The notes under the pieces are model-generated. The model did no database searches. It was not told the DNA's origin and worked only from the letters and a program-made list of their open reading frames with translations. The translations under genes were made by a program, and so were the position numbers. From Karalla daura (lineage: Eukaryota; Chordata; Actinopteri; Chaetodontiformes; Leiognathidae): DNA of 64,000 nucleotides. How positions within the stretch are numbered: position 1 is the stretch's first letter; each line of letters opens with the position of its first letter. Shown piece by piece: positions 56,020 to 64,000 of this stretch. Location: positions 25,851,957 through 25,915,956 of the forward strand of contig CM055189.1 of NCBI GenBank assembly GCA_029224185.1, given 5' to 3'.

Positions 56020-58489
56020 AAACACGTCTACAGTGAGCCGTGTGAAGGAGGGAAAGGGGGGCCGGGAAATGAAGGGAGCAGAGAACCTGATGGTAAATAG
56101 CGCTGGTAAGAGATGTGAGGAAACTTTGTTTGCCGTGCAGGGCCGGGCAAAACCTGCATGGCAATAACCAGTAGGTCGTGAAGTCGGAGAACAGCGGTTG
56201 GATCTATCGGCTGAGACGGAGTGCACTGAAATGCCTTCGTGAGCGTTCCACTCTTAGAGCCAGGCCAGTGCCAGCAGCCCGATCCGGACCGCCCGGACGG
56301 GACGCCGCGCTTGCAAAGATGTCACGCCCGCCGATGACCCGAAGCTGCGATCTGGACGTACTCAACACGCACCCCGCGGCCGAATTCCCGTCCCTCCGTT
56401 TCTCACGGGAGAGCCGGTATTCAAATCCCAGCCGCTGTGCGCGGTCAGCGAATCATGAGTGCGGCATCGACGGCACGAATGCCATCAGCTCGGCACTCAT
56501 TCAACAGTCAAAAATGGTGGCGGTTACTCTGGTTTTTGCTGCAAACTTAATTGGCGTGAGGCTACACCCAATAAAACTTGACAGCCGCTGAAGTTTGGTG
56601 GAAATGATGCTCATATGCTTCGTATGCAGTAGCTCAAAGCCGTCGGTCTCGCTGGTGGAATGAAATTCCATGACACGATTAATCATTAAAGGTAAACGAG
56701 GACGTGTTTTCTTGTTTAAATTAAATAGCGAATGTGGTATGTAAAACTCAAATGTAAAAACTGTTTCCGCTTACCACTGAGGTGAATGGTAGTTATGGAG
56801 AATTTGGCTGCAGGGACAGAGGGCTACTCATAAGACTAAGACCTATTTAAGATTGAATATGTGGCACCTACTTTCCAAGCTGTCGGTCAGCCCAAGAGCA
56901 CTTGAAATGATCTGCAAGATTCTTTTTTTTTTCTTTTCTTTTTTTTTTTTTTTTTTTTTTTTTTACACTGATCTATTTTTTACAGGAATTAACGAGTCAC
57001 TAAAATATTCTGTGGAACTATTCAGGTATTGATGAGATGCTGCAAATGTTTACATGTGAAATATTGCACCTGTTTTTATTGATTAAAGACCTTTCATCTT
57101 TTCTCGAGCTTCATTTCAGGGCCACTTCTTGACCTTGTCACGCTTTACGGGAAGGAACAGCAGAAGGAAATCATAGGTGCTGCGCTGCAGTGGTCAGGGA
57201 GGGGCAATTTCAGGCAACATGAGAGTTAAAGCTGCAACTCGTATAGTGCCCCGAACTTGGATCACATTTTATATCTCTTCCAACGGAGCTAGAAAAACTC
57301 CTCCAAAACACCGTCTTTGTGGTGCTTTTTAATGTTTTGATGCTTTATTACACAACCTCATTACATTTGTACACACATCTGTCCACCATGACACTATATA
57401 CTGACCGCAACCCAAACCCTGCCCTTTGGAATTGACAGATTTTCTTCCTGTTAAAAAATTTGCTAAAATTGCCTCGTATACTGCACGGTTAAACCCTATC
57501 TCGAGTATTATTCATTTTTCCCCATTTCTTGATCACTAATCTTTGTTCTTTCCCCAGTCAGCCCTGCTGAAAACCCATCTTTCTGGTTCCCCAGGATCAC
57601 ATTCCTCTATTTTTACTCTTTGATGACTCCTCCCTTTGTCCCAACTTCAGTTGGTATAGTTTCCATTTCTTTCCCTTTCTCCAATCCTCGATACTGAATT
57701 CCTCGTTTTACAAATGCTTCACCTCCTCCCCTACCTCCCTCCATTCACAGCATTCATTTCAGCGAATAGTTAAATGGCAGATTTAATTTGGAGCAGCATG
57801 GGCATGTGCTGTTAATATTGGTTTGAATGGGTCAGTGTGTTGTGCACTGAACACCAAATAACACAGTAAAGCCGGGAACGAATTACTGAGCAAAAGACAA
57901 AGGAGGTAAAATCAACAGATGTGGACTAATATAATACCATTACCACTATATTAACAGTCAGGTTGTGTTCAGGAGACGATCCATTTGATAGCTGCTGCCA
58001 GGCATGCATGAAGACTGAGGTTGTTTGAGGTGATCCTCGGAACAAGACATTTTCTGTGCTCACTGGGTCGTAATGGGTTGGGTCAGTGGGAAAATTTCCA
58101 GCAATCTTATGACTCCTGGTAAGCGAACAAGGTTGGCTGGGAATTTGTCGACACACAAAATACTGTCCCGACTTCAGTCGAGAGGTCTCATCTTCAGACT
58201 GTAAGTATTTTGCCTGACATGAAAACAGTGCTTTTAAGTTGTTTGTGTTAATATTAGTAGGATGATATATGTGATGTGTTTTTCCTTAAACTGTGAACCT
58301 CCAAGCCATCGTAATGACTCAATCATACTGCAGCTTCTACATGTTTTAACATGAGAAACAAATGTATGTTGCAACGCGATTTGCATATCTGAGTGTTGTT
58401 TTGTGAGCACGTAATGAGGACCGGGATTTGTTCGCAAATCAGAATTCACAATAAAATATCACTCCCCCATGTGTTGAATACGTTTACAG
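56020..58489. other. TXNDC11 3' UTR and region upstream of LITAF-like gene
   Basis: AATAAA at about 56570-56575 is a candidate TXNDC11 poly(A) signal. A T-rich run lies at 56926-56965. Around 58100-58199 a stretch ends in a good donor (GTAAGT at 58201), which could be a non-coding first exon of the LITAF-like gene. No other coding sequence seen. Confidence 0.45.
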
Positions 58490-58498
58490 ACGAGAAGA

Positions 58499-60045
58499 AT
58501 GACAACTGCACAAGTGCCCGTTGGTGAGTATCTGTGATTTTTATAACATGACTAAGTTTGCTGCTCTGTCCATACTTCATTGATGGTGTCATGCTGCTCA
58601 TTTTACGCATTGATAGCCACACATCTGGGAGACAGCCCGGTACAGATCGCCTGTCCTAAATGCCAGCAGACAGTGCTCTCCAAGTTGGACTACACCTCTG
58701 GTTTACTCACCTACCTTTTCTGTGGAGGACTCTTTTTCTGCGGGTAAGAAGCCCCATTACAACACTTACAAACGAGAAGGGCTGGAAGCTTGTTTTGCAT
58801 GTCTCTAAAGTATAATCGAGCAGAAATTGAGGAGATGCAATTGTGTTGTCAAAAGGATCTTGCTTGTTCCTTTTGACAAACAATACATACAGGGCAGAGA
58901 ACTAAAAATGATCCCATGGGCATGCTTTAACAGTGAGGGCAAGGAACAGGCAGAACCAGGCTTAGAGGGACCAGTCATCTGCAGACTACTGGTAGGGTTG
59001 CAGTGCAAAAGTACAACAGAAGCAATAGTAACACAAGTTTGTCAAGCCCAAGCAAAAAGTCCAGGATTCACAGTATTGTCCAAGTTGCTCCAGAAATGAC
59101 ACCCTATAGCGCCTCTTGAAATGAGGACATGGTGGAGAGCAGAACCATCCAGGAGGTCCAGGATGCACCTGGGTCCATCATACTATCCAAGCAGCTCCAG
59201 AAACGACACCCAATCAAGCCTCATGCAATGGGGAGGAGCAGAAGAAGACAGTGAAGAGAATGAGGAGAGACAGAGGAAAGAGTCAGAAAGAGGGGGAATG
59301 AGATAAAGAGATAGAGAGTAGATAGTAATACCAGGGGAACCACATATTCTGCTACATATTCTGCTCAACCAGTAGCAGAATATGTAGGACCTAAGGTCTT
59401 AATATAAGCTTTTTAAAAATCACGGTCTGCCTCCCAGACTGAAACTGAATCTTGGAACTGCAAGTAGGGCTGCATTCATACACTGCTGGCAGAAGCTGCC
59501 CTGCGCGGTCCAAATCCAACAGCTCTCAGAGGGAATTTGGAGCCAAAGCCAAAGTAGCCTCACTACAATAGCTGTCCAGTTCCAGTGTAGTATTTGCATC
59601 TGCTCTATTTTTAGTCACCTATCAGCTTCATCATCAACATCATGGTTGATGATGAAGACACACACACACACACACATACACACCTAACCCTAAAACTAAC
59701 CCTAACCCACCCACCGAAAAGACTTTTTGCAGGTGATGTCTGTATTTGTTATGTTGAAGGGTTTCGAGTAAAACTAGTAGTTCTGCACCTGAAATGTTTT
59801 TTTTCCTGTTCAAGTCTTATAAATACCTAAACTTATATCTAATATGAATAAGGTTCTACTTTGTCTTCCGATAATCAAGAACTGTTTCTAGTTTATTGTA
59901 GAAAGTGATCCTGAAATTAGCTGCTGTCCTCTCCAGCTTTGTTTTAGGTTGCTGTCTCATCCCATTCTGCGTGAACCGGCTGCGAGATGTAAAGCATTTG
60001 TGTCCTACCTGCAAGACTGTACTGGGCGTGTACAAACGCTTATGA
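58499..60045 (+). CDS. LITAF-domain protein, 86 aa, 3 coding exons
   Basis: Coding exons 58499-58523, 58617-58743, 59937-60045, with GT/AG borders and continuous frame. The product is almost entirely one LITAF (SIMPLE-like) domain: a CPKC pair at residues 21-24, a hydrophobic Cys/Gly-rich membrane-associated stretch at about 34-62, and HLCPTC at 71-76. The two CXXC pairs bind zinc, and the hydrophobic part inserts in the cytosolic face of endosomal or lysosomal membranes. Human LITAF is about 161 aa with a Pro-rich N-terminus carrying PPxY motifs. Only 20 residues precede the domain here and none is PPxY, so this is a short LITAF-like paralogue or an isoform. An upstream acceptor at 58488-58489 implies a 5' UTR exon. 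Confidence 0.85.
58834..58881. repeat. Small hairpin in LITAF-like intron 2
   Basis: TTGTCAAAAGGA and TCCTTTTGACAA form a 12-bp perfect stem across about 12 nt. May be an MITE end or chance. Confidence 0.5.
59060..59230. repeat. Imperfect tandem duplication in LITAF-like intron 2
   Basis: GTCCAGGATTCAC...TCCAAGTTGCTCCAGAAATG and GTCCAGGATGCAC...TCCAAGCAGCTCCAGAAACG are two copies about 100 bp apart. The following 59225-59330 is GA-rich. Confidence 0.6.
59354..59389. repeat. 14-bp-stem hairpin in LITAF-like intron 2
   Basis: CTACATATTCTGCT pairs perfectly with AGCAGAATATGTAG across a short loop; a partial third copy (CATATTCTG) precedes it. Confidence 0.7.
59655..59707. repeat. (CA)n followed by telomere-like CTAACCC repeats
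   Basis: CACACA run, then CTAACCCTAAAACTAACC and CTAACCC. Short interstitial telomere-like sequence. Confidence 0.8.
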
Positions 60046-60683
60046 ATGACATGCCGACCTGCTGTGACTAGTCAAATGACTTTTGTAAGTGACAATTTGG
60101 TTGTCCTTTTCTCTGTATTAAGCAGTAATTTTTTAGTGAGGAAAAAAAATCCATAATCAGTTCATTCATAGCTAATTGAAAATAATGCAATGATTATAAA
60201 ACTATGAAACTCATAATCAGTTGCAAACCTGGTAATCCTGGTAAATTCCCAGTATGTAATTAAGCAGAATGAAACTGTGATAAAGGCCAGCGGTAAATGC
60301 CTCTTGCTCAGTTGTTTTTTGCTGCTTTTGGAGGTTTCAAAGTTAGACTGGAGAAGCAGCTGCTATTCACCAACAACAGCTCTAACCTACAGATAATTTT
60401 GTTGTCTGCCCTCGCACTAAAACCCCTCCTAATTAAATGGTCTCTCATAGATCATCTGGTACTGCTGCATTCAGGAAGCTCTCCTCTTTCCAGCTATAAC
60501 ATTATTTTCTCACCTATTTAACACAAGAAAAGCTTGAAACAGCTGGTATTTTGCCATGAAAAAGTTGGGAAAAGGCCATGAATAACACAGGATCTTGCGC
60601 TAATCAGAGTTCTCACCTGTCCAACTATTTTTCACCATGATATGCTGTAGGGTAGGTGACCAGACCAGTGGAGCTCAGAGCAT

Positions 60684-60716
<33 letters not shown>

Positions 60717-61880
60717 AAGCGAGCGAGCGGAGCAGAAACATCACCGGTAGACAACGGGTCCGGAGCAAATATGTTATTTTGCTCAAGTGCATTGTATGGC
60801 AAGACTGTAATGAATTTGATTTGTCAGTCTTCTGTAGTAGGGTTTCTACCTTTCAAATTACATATTGATTGTGATATTTTATGAGCATCTTGACCAGAGA
60901 ACATTTGTGTGTACTGGTGCTCACACACATCAACCTGTCAATCACAGAAGTATGTTTTTGCCCTAAAATAATACTTTTTACGCCTCAAAGTGTGAAAAGA
61001 CTCTTGCTTTAACTAATAAAACATATCAAAATGTAAAGATATTCTGTCTCAAAATATCATTTTTGTTTGGTGTCTCCAAATGTCATTTTTGGAACTGTGC
61101 CTTCAATGGCCATACTTTGTGCTGTCTTCTTCAAATCTGAAGTGTTCAGTGATAGTATGCCGACAGCTCCATAGTGTTACTTACAAGCTCAGGTGACACC
61201 ACATTCACTTATTCATACTGAATTTTTTTTTTTTTTGGTATACTAATATTTTGCATTTTGTTTTGACCCATTATTTTGTAATGAGACTTTGTAGACTTTG
61301 TAGTCTTTCTGATACTTTCACAGAAACATAACAAACTACAGGGTGTTTCCCGTCTGACAAGACCTCATGGATACATGTAGTCAGATAAATTCAAAAGTTG
61401 CAATCATTTTAACTTGGCAAATGTCCATTTAAGTGTGCTTGTTACAAAACGAGGGTAAGATGCAAGAGGTGAACCCTCTCAAAACCTGATTCACATGAGG
61501 TGCACACATTGCATATGACTCCAGGTTTCAATGTAAGCATGCCGAAGGAAAGCACTGAAACAAAATGAAAATATCACAGAAATAATTGTTTAATTTTCAT
61601 AATTTTTAAAATGTTAATCACTGAACCACCAAGACAAGAGGCCAAAGTTAGTTTATGAATATACAAAACAAGACACTACCTCTGGAAAGATCTAAGGGCA
61701 TAAACACAGGTAATATCACCATGCATTAATGATTTGCATCATAGTAAGAAATACAGTTTAACATGTAACAAATACATTTTTATGCCCCTTCAGTCAACTG
61801 AAAGGCTCCATCATCTTTCTGACATTATTTACTTCAATAAGTGAGTATATACTTGTTATAATTGTAAGCCATGGGTTTCT
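60046..61880. other. Intergenic, LITAF-like to mesothelin-like; no gene seen
   Basis: AT-rich, with a (GA)n run at 60684-60712 and AATAAA at about 61013, a possible distal poly(A) signal for the LITAF-like gene. The 3' UTRs of both convergent genes must lie here. Confidence 0.5.
60684..60712. repeat. (GA)n microsatellite
   Basis: About 14 GA repeats followed by GCGAGCAAGCGAGCGAGCGG. Confidence 0.9.
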
Positions 61881-63266
61881 TCATACAAACAGGCGTTCAG
61901 TGATGAGGAGGGCCATGAGAACAATGAGGAAGGAGCTAGCACATGCTTGGACGCGATCACCACTGCTGCCTAAAATGCAAAAGTGAACTAAATTTAGAAA
62001 TTATTCGCACAGAACATTCTTCACCTCATCCAAAATCATGTATCCAGTAAAACATGATTGATATTAACTATGATAAGCAGTTATCATCGTTGTTTTATGA
62101 CATGAAGGAGGTAATACAAAAACTACAGCATAGAAGAAGTTTCCATCTTATCAATAACATTTTTAAGAGCACCCTCAGGCAGTCAGTAAATTATTCTAGT
62201 GGTGGTCATAATTGTGGAAGATTTACAACTAACACTTAAACTAAATTGCAGCATGAGGACCACTGAGTTGTGTGGAACACACTGTGGACAAACTACACTA
62301 CACCGTGAATAAACAATAATGACCAGAGGTATTTAGCTAACCAAAAAATAGCACCATATATATAGTTACAAAAAAAATTGTCCAATTTCTTTTGCACTCA
62401 CCTGCAGTAGTTGCAGTCACTGAGCTGGCTACAGTTGAACCAGTGTTGGTTGAGGCAGTGGTAGATGTGTCAGCCCTGCCTCCCTGAAGCCCCAGCCCCA
62501 GAGTGTCAAGCTGTGACTGGGGCTGCAAGCGGATCCAGCTCTGAACCAGTGTTTGGTTTTCATAGGCCTTCAAGTCTGCCAGGTTGGTGCCAAGTAGACC
62601 TTGAACTTCACTCACACTTAGACTCTGGAGAATGTAAAGAATAATTGCAATAAATTCACACTTATAACCTTGCTCTCCTAATCATGCTGTTCATTCAAAG
62701 ATGTGTGTCCAGTGTACAGATTCCAACCCCCATTGTAAGTTCAACTGAGACCATGTTGGGAAAGAATCTCTTGGCCGGTGTGAACAGGGGGATCATTACT
62801 GTCAGCAAACCTTTAATGGCCTGCCTATTGTTTTAAGACTAAGTGGAGAAACCGTGAACCTAAAACCCAACACATTCACAACTATTGACTCCCAAGCCAA
62901 CACAAACACGCTTCTCACCAGTACAACGTTCTCATCCAGACTGGTGAAGGTGGCCATGTCCATGTTGACATCAGAGCTTGACAAACTTCGAACAAAGTCT
63001 GTGTCTGCCCCCCCTACAGATACGAAGGGGAACGAATTAAGTTACTGCCTGATTAATTTCAAATCAAATGAAATCTGCCCCAGTCTGGAGTTTTGTGTGT
63101 GTTAGGGTTGGGGGTTTACATACCCATGTAAGATTGTGTGAGTTGGTAATCGGTAACAGAGACAGTTCCAGATCGAGTGCTTGTGACAAATGCCTGTTTA
63201 GCAATTGTGAACAATTCTCTCTTTTTCTCTATGCTGCAGTTGGCCACGGTGAGGGCATCAGCTTCT
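61881..63266 (-). CDS. Mesothelin-like protein, last four exons (5' part outside window)
   Basis: Exons on the minus strand: 63266-63124, 63013-62919, 62624-62402, 61969-61881. Borders are AG/GT and phases agree across all three introns. The translated part contains NCSIEKKRELFTIAKQAF, a GADTDFVRSLSS block and the conserved SVSEVQGLLGTNLADLKAYE with VQSWIRLQ. A Thr/Ser-rich stalk (TSTTASTNTGSTVASSVTAT) follows, and the last exon codes for a hydrophobic end (SSFLIVLMALLITERLF). This layout fits a GPI-anchored cell-surface protein of the mesothelin/otoancorin/stereocilin group, built of superhelical repeats. The stop is at 61881-61883. It is transcribed toward the LITAF-like gene. Upstream exons should lie beyond 64000; none was seen between 63267 and 64000. 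Confidence 0.8.
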
Positions 63267-63329
63267 CTGCAGGACATAAACAAAAACATACAAATAGCCA
63301 AACAAAATTATGAAACTTTTGGACTTTAT

Positions 63330-63440
63330 GTCTGTGAAGGTTCTCAGTCATCCAGGTCATGGTCTTGGGTGATAAAAACACAAGCAAGTGAACTTTCTTT
63401 CGTTTCTTGAAAATGTTTTGCCTCATCTAAAATGATTTAG
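63330..63440. repeat. Interspersed repeat fragment
   Basis: GAAGGTTCTCAGTCATCCAGG and TTCTTGAAAATGTTTTGCCTC resemble a widespread fish repeat also glimpsed at 20020-20095. Confidence 0.4.
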
Positions 63441-64000
63441 GTATGGGTTTCCCCATATAGTTTCATCCCAGTTCATGACTCATTTTCCTCATTATATTTC
63501 AAATAGCTGAGGCTAATCAAAGCGCTGCACAAATTTGCACAATTGTGAGAGAACATGTCAATAAAAAGTAAAACAATAGAACGCTTCAATATAATGCAAA
63601 ACATTAAAAAAATGTTTGTACAATTTGTTGCAATAATACTATGCATTCTTGCAGTTTATGTATTATACTATGTATTAGTATAAACATCATTGTATGTGTG
63701 TAGTTACATATGTAACCATTGGGAATGTGCATGACTCAGATTATTAAAATATTTTCAATTTTTAAATTGCTGTTGTGTTATGATATTGTATGTATGATAT
63801 TGTAGTGTGTGCTCATTGCAGTTTGTTTAGCAGCCAATTAATGAATCATCCATGTATAATCTTGCTTTGTACCGTTACAATGTAGGAGGGTCAGCTGGAG
63901 CACACACTTTAGGTGATGGTAGGGTATACACCCTGGACAGGCTTCCAGTCCAATGCGGGACTGAATGTATTGTAATTATATGAATTAAATACTGTCTTCT
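63440..64000. other. AT-rich intron sequence with a repeat end
   Basis: No exon seen. At 63885-63965 the phrase TACACCCTGGACAGGCTTCC with CAGTCCAATGCGGGACT matches a common fish repeat of unknown class. Confidence 0.45.

Noticed and set aside
59354..59389. Possible microRNA precursor
   Set aside because: The stem is only 14 bp with a short loop, too short for a microRNA hairpin.

Overview
The window is vertebrate nuclear DNA, almost certainly from a teleost fish. The evidence is spliced vertebrate genes with GT-AG introns, fish-type repeats (BEL/Pao, Gypsy, an endogenous retrovirus, an L2-type LINE, a multi-exon transposase-like family common in fish) and many CA/GT microsatellites. No prokaryotic features were seen.

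Left part (1 to about 35,400): a nest of mobile elements, mostly on the minus strand, after a decayed L1-like fragment (130-1020). My reading is one old BEL/Pao element (BEL-A) bounded by related LTR-like blocks at 1077-1440 and 35009-35390. It was cut by two later insertions. The first (about 6079-18017) is a Gypsy element whose RT start is interrupted by a degraded endogenous retrovirus with gag, pol, env and one LTR (about 7330-14560). The second (19089-33078) is another BEL element (BEL-B), proven by a 5-bp target duplication ATTTC on both sides inside the BEL-A gag and by a primer-binding site matching tRNA-Tyr. The left BEL-B LTR holds a decayed multi-exon transposase-like gene (19296-23535). 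The right one holds a TTAA-flanked DNA transposon with 29-bp perfect inverted repeats (30909-32593). The left BEL-A LTR carries a 2.6-kb minisatellite. Every element shows frameshifts, stops or lost catalytic residues.

Right part (35,400-64,000): ordinary genes. On the plus strand are BFAR (8 coding exons, 453 aa; ER RING-SAM apoptosis regulator), TXNDC11 (13 coding exons, 867 aa; ER thioredoxin-like protein) and a short LITAF-domain gene (3 coding exons, 86 aa). On the minus strand are the last four exons of a mesothelin-like GPI-anchored protein. Their introns hold an L2 LINE, a foldback repeat, MITEs and simple repeats. Intergenic stretches hold no further gene I can support.

Exon borders were read by hand from splice signals and reading-frame continuity. 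Family names come from recognised protein motifs, not from a database search.
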